From assembly GCA_950097015.1 (NCBI GenBank), contig CATNEN010000038.1, positions 29,728,501 to 29,792,500 of the forward strand: a stretch of DNA of 64,000 nucleotides, in the 5' to 3' direction. A program made the translations under genes and the position numbers. Every line of letters starts with the position of its first letter. Position 1 is the first letter of the stretch. The DNA is from Macrostomum hystrix (taxonomy: Eukaryota > Platyhelminthes > Macrostomidae). The notes under the pieces were generated by a model. That model made no database searches. It had not been told where the DNA came from and saw only the letters and a program-made list of their open reading frames with translations. Shown one piece after another: positions 10,840 through 20,524 of this stretch.

Positions 10840-12748
10840 CTAGCTTTTTTTGCCCGTTGTTTTTGGGGCAGAAATTTAAAGCAAAGCAGTAAGCAATTCA
10901 CGTCTCTGTATTAACTTTATAGTGAAGGTCACCATTTATTTATTTACTGCATTAATGAAAAGTGAAGAGTTTGTTTAAGGGCGTTTTAAGTAAAAAATAA
11001 GTGAAAAGTTTGTCCAAACAGCCCCCTCTTGATTACTTCTTTAGAAACATGTCTCTTAGCCACTCCTCTATACAGTCAGTGGCAGATCCAGGAATTTTGT
11101 TTTGGGGCGGTCTGTCAGGGGAGCGCCATGAGAATCACAGAGGGCCGAAAAAGGGCGCCAGGAGCCAAGAAAAGGCGCCAGCGGCTGAAAAACGGGAGCC
11201 AGCGGCTGAAAAAGGGGCGCCAGCGGCCGAAAAGGGGCGCCAGTGCTGCGACTGGCGCCCCTGGTGGGGGCATCTTATTCCCATGATTAAAATTTAGGGG
11301 GGCGACTGCCCCCCCGCCCCCCCCTAAATCTGCCTCTGTATACAGTATGCATGTACACGCGTAGACATAAAGAAAATAGCCATGACATAACAATAACAAT
11401 GTCAAAGAAACAAAATTAAACTGTTTCAGAGTTCAGAGTTAGACAGGTCAAGGTCAATTCGTGACTACTTTTCTATTAATTGCTTGCGAGTCATCTCAAG
11501 GCCTGGGGATACACCACATTCTTCGTTCTTCCCCTTGGTGCGAAAATGAATAGGCCAGCTGGAGTTCCAACACGGGAGCAGGCGACATAAAGCTGCCCAT
11601 GCGAGAAGCACGGAGTCTCCAGGTTGATGCCAGCCACCTTCAGCGACTGTCCCTGAGCCTTGTTAATAGTCATCGCAAAGCACACTCTCACAGGGAACTG
11701 CAGTCGCTTGAACTGAAATGGCAGGTCCGTGGGGATAATTGGAATCCGGGGAACGAACACAGACTCTCTTCTGCCAGATCCAGTCATTATCGTGGCCTCA
11801 ATCACGTGTGGGAAGAGCCGCCTGACTATCAGTCTGGTGCCGTTACACAGCCTTGGCGCATTCAGGTTGCGGAGGAGCATAATTGGTGCCCCAACTTTCA
11901 GCTGCAAGTTGTGCGATGGAGTTCCAGGAGGATCTAGAGAGTTCAGAAACTCAACAGGATACTCCACAGCGGTGTCATCAGTCAACGTTGTATCAATTGA
12001 CTTGTAGGTGAAAACTGCACCTGGCAACTCCTGAAGCAGTTGGTAGTTAATTTCGTTGGCGGCATCATTTCTAGGACACAGAATTGCCCTCTCTGACAGC
12101 CAGTCAACGTCAGCATATCGAGAGAAATAGGCTGGCTGGAGAGAAATATAAACCGGAGAGCCCTGCGCACTGGGACGCCACCGCACTCACCGCACTCAGT
12201 CTCAGTGCTGCTTGGGGGCCAGTAGACAGTCTAGGGGTTTGGGCTGTGTACATTCACGGCTTGAAATACAATGTACAGTCTGGGGCTTCGGCGCCCGGGG
12301 AAGGGAGGGGGTGGCTGTAATAAAATTTGGCCCGCAGAGTGGCGGAGGGGAGTTGGGGTGGCTGTCCTCGGAAAACAAAAAGTGACTCACTTTGAGATGA
12401 TGCAGCTTTGCTCTGGATTGAGTAGAGATGTTCAAAATTGACAGCATTGTTGGAAAACATGTAAAGTGTAAGTGGATCAAATTTGGAGAAAATCTGACAA
12501 AGTGGGGCGACGATATGTCGAATTGAGTGATTTTTTGACGATTTTTGAGCAGTTTTTTGCACTTTTGAGCAGGAAGGAAATGATTTTTCGGGAATTTGAG
12601 TAGCCTATTGCACTCAGCGTAGGTGGTTTAAGGTATGTGCAAAGTTTGGTGCGATTTGGTTCAGCGGTTTCGGCGTCTATAAAGACAAAAGGTTGCACAC
12701 ACACACACACACACAGACAGACAGAGTTTTCACTTTTATATATATAGA
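10840..12748 (-). mobile_element. Helitron (truncated coding region) in a snoRNA host intron
   Basis: On the minus strand the element begins TCTATATATATAAAAGTG at 12748 and ends GGGCAAAAAAAGCTAG at 10840. A 4-bp-stem hairpin (GCCC, 10-nt loop, GGGC) lies just before the CTAG end. The insertion lies between a host A (5') and T (3'), the Helitron rule. It carries the C-terminal part of a PIF1-like helicase, a (CA)n tract near 12700 and a gcgcc-rich imperfect repeat at about 11140-11260. The Rep domain is not visible, so the element is a non-autonomous derivative. It splits the intron between exon 10748-10775 and snoRNA A6. Confidence 0.8.
11491..12186 (-). pseudogene. PIF1-like Helitron helicase, C-terminal fragment
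   Basis: A 231-codon open frame ending in a stop. It shows the C-terminal half of the Helitron/PIF1 superfamily 1 helicase: LKVGAPIMLLRNLN (a region typical of Helitron helicases), CNGTRLIVRRL, and motifs V/VI as TINKAQGQSLKVAGI and YVACSRV. The Walker A and B motifs and the Rep nickase are missing, so it cannot be an active transposase by itself. The sequence at the first ATG does not resemble a native N-terminus, so the frame is truncated. Confidence 0.85.
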
Positions 12749-12810
12749 TTGTCACTAGTGCAAAACCCCTTTTTATTTTTAACAAAAAACATATAACGAC
12801 TTAATAATTG

Positions 12811-12884
12811 TTTTCTGATGATATTTTAACTTTCAAGATCAATTCATGATTGATCTATAAGCTGATTTAATGAGACTGATATGT
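12811..12884 (+). ncRNA. C/D snoRNA A6 (SNORD57-like)
   Basis: Box C ctgatga at 12815-12821, C'-like catgattg, box D ctga at 12876-12879, with an intact 18S A99 guide. It lies 83 nt before the acceptor at 12962, so the upstream Helitron insertion did not disturb the D box to acceptor spacing. Confidence 0.88.
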
Positions 12885-13061
12885 TATTGTTGATTGTTTC
12901 ATTAGAAAAAGTAAAACTTAAAACTTTTTATGACACAATTTCAATAAAACCATATATTTTAGATATTTATTAATGGAATTCCAAATTCAAGCAAAGAAAA
13001 AAGTGCGCAAAAAGAAATGTAAGTTTTTCTTTTTTGTTACCTCCAACTTATTTTTTTAGGA

Positions 13062-13139
13062 AAATATGATGAAATTATTTATTGGTTTAATGATCTTATT
13101 TATGATTGATTGGAAAGCTGATTTAATGAGACTGAACTT
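13062..13139 (+). ncRNA. C/D snoRNA A7 (SNORD57-like)
   Basis: Box C atgatga at 13066-13072, C'-like ttatgattg, box D ctga at 13132-13135. It has the same guide and lies 91 nt before the acceptor at 13226. Confidence 0.88.
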
Positions 13140-13324
13140 AAGTATTACCTATACTGATATAATATGATATACTATTATCAATAGTTTGACTATGATATTC
13201 TATAGGAAATATTCATATTTTTTCAGATATTCGAATAGTTCCAGCCACAATGCGCTCTCTTTGTAGAGTTCCAAGGTAAGCTGACACTTTTTTCTGACAT
13301 GTCATGCTTTAGACCGAAATAGCC

Positions 13325-13385
13325 ACACATGATGACACTTGAACACTTGATATTTAAATGAAATTAACCCCAGCTCTCTGAAAAT
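13325..13385 (+). ncRNA. C/D snoRNA B8 (short form)
   Basis: Box C atgatga at 13329-13335 and box D ctga at 13378-13381, with the family B guide attaaccccagctct. It is a compact form like B7 and lies 82 nt before the acceptor at 13463. Confidence 0.85.
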
Positions 13386-13588
13386 GAATAATAATTATGT
13401 TTCATTAATTTGTATTAATAAACAATTGTATAATATAGTTTTTTTCACCCCAAAAAATTTCAGATAAGTCGCGTCTTCAAGAGGTCTACATAGAAAACTT
13501 AATTAGTTGTAAAATCTGAAGGTTAAAATAGAATAGACATTATTGCATATATATATTAATCATAAGTGTTACAATTTATTAAATTTCT

Positions 13589-15610
13589 ATGTTTCAGCAA
13601 TCAGTAACTGGCGCATCGTTTGACGCGGCCGTTGCCAAATTCACTGAGAATCGTCTAATTGTTAAAGAATTTCCATCTAGCGCAGATGAAGGCGAAGATG
13701 CTCGACTTAAAGTTCGCGGTTTGCAGGCTAACATGGAAATTAGACCTGGCGATATGCTCATCAAAATACCCGTAGATATTATGTTAGTTCCGCCTTCGAT
13801 GCCGTCTAAAACTACGCCATTGTATCGCCTATCGTTAGCTCTGTACAATGAATTGATATCATTATCATCGATTGGTCATTTGGAACATGTTAGAGCTTGT
13901 CTATTCAAGTCTAACCATACAATGTCTGAGATAGTCGTAGAGGTTGCAGCTAGTGTTGAGGCTAGAATTCAGCTTCGTGATCAACTGTTTATTGGCGCTT
14001 GCGCTGATCAGCATGGCGAATCTCTTGGCTATGCGGCCAAGCTGCTGATTGGTCGGCTAGCCGAGCTGGCTTCTGATTGGCTAGCGTCTGTCCCTACGGA
14101 GAATGCGAATGCTGCCAATACTGTAGTGGAGCGAAAGCTGCTTTGGTTGGCTTGCTGCTATTGGACTAACACTAGGTTAGTGAGACTTATCATTACATAT
14201 AAATCAGTGACAGCAGTTAGTGGTTACAAAAAATCACTTTCATATTTTCATCGATGTCTAGGCATATCCATTGAATAGAGGCCACATCCTCGTATTAGTT
14301 CGCATCCTTGAATAAAACTTTTATCGCCAGCGTTTTTTATCGCCTTTTTTATCGCCATAGTTTCTATGGTCTTAGCATCAGCTCTTATACTTGTAGTTGT
14401 GTACAGTGTACACATATTATCGTCAGTGTACAGTGTGCACATCTTATCGTCAGTGTATAAGTGTACACAGCCTCTTACCGACAGAGTACATTGTACACAG
14501 TTTCTTAACGTCAGTGTACAGTGTACACATCTTATCGTCTGTCTATAAGTGTACACAGCTTCTTATCGTCAGAGTACATCGTACAAGGAGTTTCTTATCG
14601 TCAGAGTACATCGTACAAGGAGTTTCTTATCGTCAGAGTACATCGTACAAGGAGTTTCTTATCGTCAGAGTACATCGTACAAAGAGTTTCTTATCGTCAG
14701 AATACATCGTACAAAGAGTTTCTTATCGTCAGTGTACATCGTACAAAGAGTTTCTTATCGTCAGTGTACAGCGTGCATAACTTCTTATCATGAGTTCCCA
14801 GCGTGCCCAATCATCCTCAGCTGACTTATCCTGTCTAGCGCTTATCAAAACAAGACGGGTTGCGTTAGCAAAATTAAAAAAATACTTCTCCATTAAACTC
14901 ATTGCAGAGTGGTACATTGTCCCGGCTTAAACCAAATCGTCCTTGCGCCATATTTCGATCTGTTCAATCATTCACCAACTGTGTCGGTAGAGACCGCTTA
15001 TGACAGCGTCTCACGAAGCTTGGTGTTAATTACAAACACTGCCTACAAAGCTGGAGATCAGGTGTTCATTAACTATGGTAACCATAGCAACATGACGCTG
15101 CTAGTTGAGTACGACTTTGTACTGGGCCAAGCCCCGATTGCACATGATTGCGTGCCAATCGGATTGATCGATATGTCATCAATATCTACTAGACAGTTCA
15201 AATGCTATCTACAGCAGTTTACCAAAATGGGCATGTGCCCGCCAGCTGATGCACTTTTATGCGACGGACTAATGTTACTCAAGTACTTTCATTTGACAAT
15301 TGACGGGCCTAGTTACTATCTGTTGTTGTTGCTTTATCTCGCAGCTAAGACTGCTAGTGAATCGACCATAGGTCTCTCTGACATTGTTAGTTCTATGAGT
15401 GAAGATCAGTTGATTAATTCTTTAAGGAGCGATCTTATCGATTTGTATAATAGACTAAAAGCTCGTCTGATTCGCGACAGAAACATGTTAGCTCGTCTTG
15501 CTATTAAAATCAACTCGAATTCCACTCCGCTTGGTAGGTTGCTAGGCAACTGCATCACAGTGATAGATGTCTGGTGCAATATTGTCAATTGTCTGCTTGA
15601 TAATATGTGA
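13589..15610 (+). CDS. SETD4: SETD4-like SET-domain lysine methyltransferase
   Basis: Two exons, 13589-14175 and 14908-15610, join in phase (AG|A at Arg196) and encode 429 residues; human SETD4 has about 440. The N-terminal SET part reads RGLQANMEIRPGDMLIKIP at about 48-66. Exon 1 ends WTNTR, like SETD4 (VNTR). Exon 2 carries VLAPYFDLFNHSPTV with the SAM-binding NHS at 216-218, and VFINYG with the catalytic-type Tyr at 252. A Rubisco-LSMT-like helical C-terminal part follows. SETD4 proteins methylate histones such as H4K20. The middle of exon 1 is diverged from vertebrates. The start is uncertain: ATG 13589 overlaps a good acceptor (ctatgtttcag, AG at 13596-13597), so an upstream exon could supply the start instead. 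It lies immediately behind the snoRNA host gene on the same strand. Confidence 0.78.
14396..14800. repeat. 30-32 bp minisatellite in the SETD4-like intron
   Basis: About 12 imperfect copies of a 30-32 bp unit (cttatcgtcagagtacatcg + tacaaggagttt) fill more than half of the 732-bp intron 14176-14907. Confidence 0.88.
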
Positions 15611-15774
15611 CTCGCTGGATAAAGAGAAATAGTAATGCAAATTTCGAATGCGTCGATTTAAAAATTTTTGTGCTTTTAAATATTAACTTTTTTATTAAAT
15701 GTGTTCTTGCGAAAAAGTTCTGCGTATTTTTTAATTTCTTTTCTTTACATCCACTCTGCCTCAACTTCCTCCGC

Positions 15775-15910
15775 AAATCCTCAGGCACTGGCACTTTCCT
15801 CCCCAAATCCCCAGGTAGTGGCACATTCCTTCCCAAATCACCAGGTAGTGGCGCATTCCTCCCCAAATCACCAGTTAGTGGCGCATTCCTCCCCAAATCC
15901 TCCGGTTCTT
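15775..15910. repeat. 30-bp minisatellite between SETD4 and the GTPase gene
   Basis: About five copies of a 30-bp unit (ccaggtagtggcgcattcct + ccccaaatca). The unit contains cag|gtagtg, a splice-donor-like sequence. The 373-bp spacer 15611-15983 should contain or abut the missing first exon of the downstream gene; I could not identify it. Confidence 0.8.
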
Positions 15911-15983
15911 CCATGTACTGTTCCAGATCCTCACTGGAGGATGCCGCCATTATTATTATTATTATTATTTTCGCAATTTTCAG

Positions 15984-17991
15984 TCGAACAGCAAGCCCAC
16001 CTCATCGTCCACCGCCGCTAAGCGTGTCGGCGGCGGCGTCAGCAGTGGCGACAATCACAGCAGCGACAGTCTGGGCAGCACAGCCACCAACGAGCGCATC
16101 TTAAAAGAGTGTCATCACCTTTACGCCAACAATGAGAATGGCCTGGTCAAACTAGGCCAGCTAGTCAACGTAAAACTTCTGCCGCCGCGAAAGAAAATAA
16201 CTGTTCTGCTGATTGGCAACCACTCGGCTGGCAAAAGTGCATTCATCAATTGGTACATCGAGAAGCAGATTCAGAAGGAGGGCGTCGCCATAGAGACACA
16301 GGGCATCACCATAGTAACGCAGGGAAAGAGGCGAGAATCATTAAGCGGCAATGCCACAATGCATTTGTTTCCGCAATTGGCACCGTTAGCCAAATTCGAC
16401 GGCGCAGTCTCAAATTTGAGTACTGAGCTATGTGACAGCATTGCTAAACGATTCGCTCTTGTGACCTTCATTGACACGCCTGGATTAGTTGACGGCTCAA
16501 TGTCGTACGCCTTCGACGTCAATCAAGTGCTGCTTTGGCTAGCTGTACAAGCAGATTTAGTGTTCGCATTCTTCGACCCGATTGGTCAGGCGTTGTGCAA
16601 AAGAACAATGCAGATTCTAGCCGAAATTGGCGATAAAATCGATCGCGATCGCATTGTATTCTTTCTTAGCAAAGCTGACGAGAGTGGAGATGAGACTGAC
16701 AGGCAGCGGGTGCTGATGCAGATCACTCAGGAGGTCTGCAAATGGCCTTCTTTGAATCGCACCTGCTTTGACATTCACACTATCTATAATCCGAATCGAG
16801 CTAAGCCTACTAGATGCGTCAATCAAATCGATGAAGCTGCTAAGACTATTGATAAGGCCATTCAAATGACGCTGCAGCATACGCTAAACGCGCTTGAGCA
16901 GGATTGCAAGGTAAGCAAATTTTAAGAGAGATTTTATTAACGACAGCTATTGACACATTTTTGGTAGTGATATGCTGTCTCAGTCCAAGAACAATTTCAA
17001 TAAACAGCGACAGTGGCCGCATGGACTGCTTAAACCGTATCTCAGCATTGATCTCAGCCTTGGGAAAATTGATAATTTCTATCCTCAATTTCAACATCCG
17101 TACGAGCTAGTCTGCCATGGCCGGGACAGACATTTCACCAGTCCGCGGACTGAACAGCTGGTTTGCAGCCTTTTCTATCTATATCTAAAGTGTTAGGTAG
17201 CGGGTCGTTAGTTCGAATCCTAACCGAGGATTTATATTGTATTAATTTCGGGCGCCGCTTCGGACAGAAGATTCTCAGGTCTTGTCGTGCAATTTACACC
17301 ATTGAGGGCCAACCTCCTCCAATGTAGAGTGAGATGTGTACACTGCCTGACGATGAGAAAATCAGGGCAGGTATACACACACCTGTGTGAGCGTGTGCAC
17401 AGGAGTCAGCGGAATGCGAAGAATTGCCTTCTCGCTGGCTGCGGGTCTAGTGTCACTATATGATTTGCCATTACCCACTGCACTCCTGCAATTAGTACTA
17501 TTATCATAATATGGGAATAATAACAGGAAAAAATCCCTCCCACCTGTCGCACCCAGCTGATTTCCCGGCGTTGCCACGAGGATCTGGCAGCCGACGGCGC
17601 TCGCGGTCGCGCCAACTGGGCAGCCAGATTTCGCTTCCTCCTTCTGAGCATGTTCGCCCTAATTCTCCCAGCTTTGCTAGCTGTGTGCGTCTCCGAGCCG
17701 ATTGTCATCCAGTTGCTAGGCTATTCGACTCCTTTGCACGACACCTTGGTGCCGCTCTATCGTCGCCTACCATCGGATTACATTCCTCACCTGTGGGGCG
17801 GAGTCGGCCTAGTGACCCTCGTATGCTTCCTATTAGCTCGCTGGTGCGGCCGTACCGCTAAACGATTCAGCCGGGCCGAACGGCGCCAGCTAATTCAGGT
17901 CAGCGAGCACGTGACCGGTTTCGTGGAAAATCAACGCAAAGATTTGTACACGGCCTATCTAAAGCAGAGTGTGAAAGATTCCGATTTCTAG
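15984..17991 (+). CDS. EHD/dynamin-superfamily GTPase with C-terminal membrane anchor (5' exon missing)
   Basis: Exons 15984-16910 and 17557-17991 join in phase 0 (DCK|LIS) and give 453 residues; an upstream exon with the start codon is not identified. A Ser-rich leader is followed by a G domain: P-loop GNHSAGKS (16215-16238), G3 DTPG (16473-16484) and G4-like SKAD (16668-16679). FDVNQVLLWLA...FFDPIGQALCKRTM is typical of the EHD/sarcalumenin branch of dynamin-like GTPases. The second exon has two hydrophobic segments (FLLLSMFALILPALLAVCV and GGVGLVTLVCFLLARW) and a basic tail. Such proteins bind and remodel membranes. I recognise the family but not a named orthologue. The intron holds two SINE fragments. 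Confidence 0.8.
17095..17510 (+). mobile_element. SINE fragments (S2 piece, then S1 copy) in the GTPase intron
   Basis: 17095-17165 matches the 3' part of SINE S2 (gactgaacagct, gcagcctt). From about 17200 to 17510 is a copy of SINE S1 with a truncated tRNA-like head and the body gtcgtgcaatttac...gagggccaacctcc...cctgacgatgagaaa...tagtgtcac, ending in an AT-rich tail. Confidence 0.8.
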
Positions 17992-18344
17992 GCTTTCGCT
18001 TTTAACCAAATGTCTTACGTTGCTCTGAATTCAATTCTTATCTATTATAGAAATCAAATATCAAAGCCTTTGTCTTATATTGCTGACATGTCGTTTCGCA
18101 ATACTCTACAACAAAAATCACAGAATTACATTTGGTTGTTGGATTTTTGTTTGGGTTGCCTATTTTTTCTGTCTAGCTCTCTATTTCACTTTTTTATTTT
18201 AATCTGGATTGTTATTAAAAAAATCATATTTTGTTACGACAAAAAACTGTTTCTGTTTCATCTGGCATCACTTCTGCTTTTTTATTTTAGTCTGATTCCA
18301 GTATAATGTCATATTTGTTACCAATTTTTGTCCTGTGAATAACA

Positions 18345-19135
18345 AACTTGACTCACTAGATGCAGCTTGACCCACTAGATGTAGGTTGACTCACTAGATG
18401 CAGCTTGACCCACTAGATGTAGGTTGACTCACTAGATGCAGCTTGACCCACTAGATGTAGGTTGACTCACTAGATGCAGCTTGACCCACTAGATGTAGGT
18501 TGACTCACTAGATGCAGCTTGACCCACTAGATGTAGGTTGACTCACTAGATGCAGCTTGACCCACTAGATGTAGGTTGACTCACTAGATGCAGCTTGACC
18601 CACTAGATGTAGGTTGACTCACTAGATGCAGCTTGACCCACTAGATGTAGGTTGACTCACTAGATGCAGCTTGACCCACTAGATGTAGGTTGACTCACTA
18701 GATGCAGCTTGACCCACTAGATGTAGGTTGACTCACTAGATGCAGCTTGACCCACTAGATGTAGGTTGACTCACTAGATGCAGCTTGACCCACTAGATGT
18801 AGGTTGACTCACTAGATGCAGCTTGACCCACTAGATGTAGGTTGACTCACTAGATGCAGCTTGACCCACTAGATGTAGGTTGACTCACTAGATGCAGCTT
18901 GACCCACTAGATGTAGGTTGACTCACTAGATAAAGCTTGACCCACTAGATGTAGGTTGACTCACTAGATAAAGCTTGACCCACTAGATGTAGGTTGACTC
19001 ACTAGATGCAGCTTGACCCACTAGATGTAGGTTGACTCACTAGATAAAGTTTGACCCACTAGATCTAGCTTGACCCATTAGATGTAGCTTGACCCACTAA
19101 ATCTAACTTTGACACACTAGATTTAGCTTGACCCA
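18345..19135. repeat. 38-bp (2 x 19) minisatellite
   Basis: About 19 copies of a 38-bp unit built of two 19-bp halves (gactcactagatgcagctt / gacccactagatgtaggtt). The first 14-15 units are essentially identical and divergence accumulates at the right end. The AT-rich 17992-18344 before it and 19136-19574 after it hold nothing I can name. Confidence 0.9.
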
Positions 19136-19574
19136 GCCAAAGTAGGCTTGAATACTTTTTGTGACGCAAATTGATTTGATGCAAATCTACTTTTCTAAGT
19201 TTGAAATCCATCATGCAATGTTGTTTGTCTTCACTTCCACCTAAATTCAAATAATTAAGTGCAATGACGCACAGTGCCATTGTTCGTTGCAAACTTATCA
19301 TATTAATAGAAAAGGTAAGTTTTATCTGCTTATATTTCATACCCTAAATTTCGGTTATTTTTGGTTTCGGTGGGCAAACTTTTACTATATTATTATTAGT
19401 AGGATCGTTTGTTTTTTGTAGTGTTTCATTTACCAAATGGCTTCAAAGTTATTTCTAATTCGAATTATTTACTTTAAAAATACCTAAAATAAAAAAATCG
19501 TCACTAAATATCGTTTCGTCTTATTTGTCGGCCAACTCAGCGAGTTTTGTTAGATTTATTTCCGACATGTCTTC

Positions 19575-20270
19575 TATTAACAGTAGGACTACCAAGCCAT
19601 TTTGCCCCCCTTTTTTATACCAAGGGGGGAATTCCCCCCTGAGAACATTTTTTGGCAGCGCCTGAAAGCTAACCGCGTAGGGTGGTGACTGGTTGACAGA
19701 CTAGGCGATGGTGTACTGTAGTTGAGCTGCATGCGCCTAATATTTAGGCTTCAGCAGTGAAATTTAAGAAATTCGCGTCAGCGTGTCCAGAGTGGCCTAT
19801 TTCCACATTTTTTGCATTTGAAGGTCCCGCAGTCCGTCTAGATAAAGGTAGGTGACCACCAAAGACGGAGATGATGCAGGCACATTCGGGTGACGTGCTG
19901 ATTAATTTTGAAGGCCCGGCAAGGCCGCACTGAGGCGCAGTGCAAATTCGTGTATAGGGGTGTATGAAATACACTAGCTCTTATGGGAAAAATCGGACCT
20001 TCGGCCAGAAACATTGAATATCTCGACGGTCTGAAGAGCTGGTGACTTGATTCTTGTTTCAGAAGATGCGCAACCAAAAGTTGGCCCGTGTTCTTGAGTA
20101 CCCCCTAGGTATTCACCACAGCCTTCAAGATAGTTCCCAAATCGATTTTTAGTAAAAGTCCATTTTATGGATCAAAATTTCCCGCCCTTTACGATTAACT
20201 GTAACATTCAAAGCCGTTGCATCGAGATATTCAACGATTCTTGTCGAATACCCTGGTGACAAGGACAGCT
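19575..20270 (-). mobile_element. non-autonomous element M1, copy 1 (minus)
   Basis: The reverse complement of 19580-20095 matches 23605-24115 and 49480-49860 over several blocks, including cacgtcacc, catcatctccgtctttggtggtcac and tcgagatattcaatg. A further piece at 20110-20270 resembles 51118-51260 (gatcaaaattt, gatattcaacgattcttgtcga). It looks like a MITE or other short DNA-transposon derivative. Termini were not resolved and no long ORF is present. Confidence 0.6.
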
Positions 20271-20524
20271 AATATAGGCTATTAAAAACACGTACTAGCC
20301 AATCCATATTGGGTCATTCTTTCGTATTTTTGAACATTATTGGAACATATGTTAGGGTACATAAGAATGGTACTGAAAACTAGTTTCTAGATTCAGAGCT
20401 CCATGCTTCACCATAGCTGCTTAAAATGTTGATTACTTTGTACTTTTATACCAGATTTATCATTCTCTGTCTCTCTGATTCCTTTCAGCGAGGCATATCA
20501 GGCGTTGGCCCTTCAATTCGCCAG

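Larger units (their letters stand above)
6850..13570 (+). ncRNA. multi-snoRNA host gene (spliced, apparently non-coding)
   Basis: At least 15 short exons are separated by GT-AG introns, and every intron contains a box C/D snoRNA. Exons read from the splice sites: E1 ends 6926; then 7287-7324, 7744-7783, 8126-8152, 8446-8485, 8717-8818, 9039-9087, 9305-9331, 9565-9618, 10101-10142, 10484-10533, 10748-10775, 12963-13018, 13227-13275 and 13464 onward. The D boxes lie 75-92 nt upstream of the next acceptor, the spacing known to favour intronic C/D snoRNP assembly; B1 is the exception. The exons have stops in all frames and resemble each other (for example 8446, 9305 and 13227; or 7744 and 9565), which suggests amplification of exon-intron units. 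Organisation resembles GAS5/UHG-type hosts. The E1 start and the 3' end are not defined; E15 may run on into the SETD4-like exon. Confidence 0.85.

Noticed and set aside
14366-14824. Overlapping repetitive ORFs in the SETD4 intron
   Set aside because: They are translations of the 30-32 bp minisatellite.
18345-19135. Possible CRISPR-like array of regular 19/38-bp repeats
   Set aside because: There are no unique spacers; both halves of the unit are constant, and the context is an animal genome.
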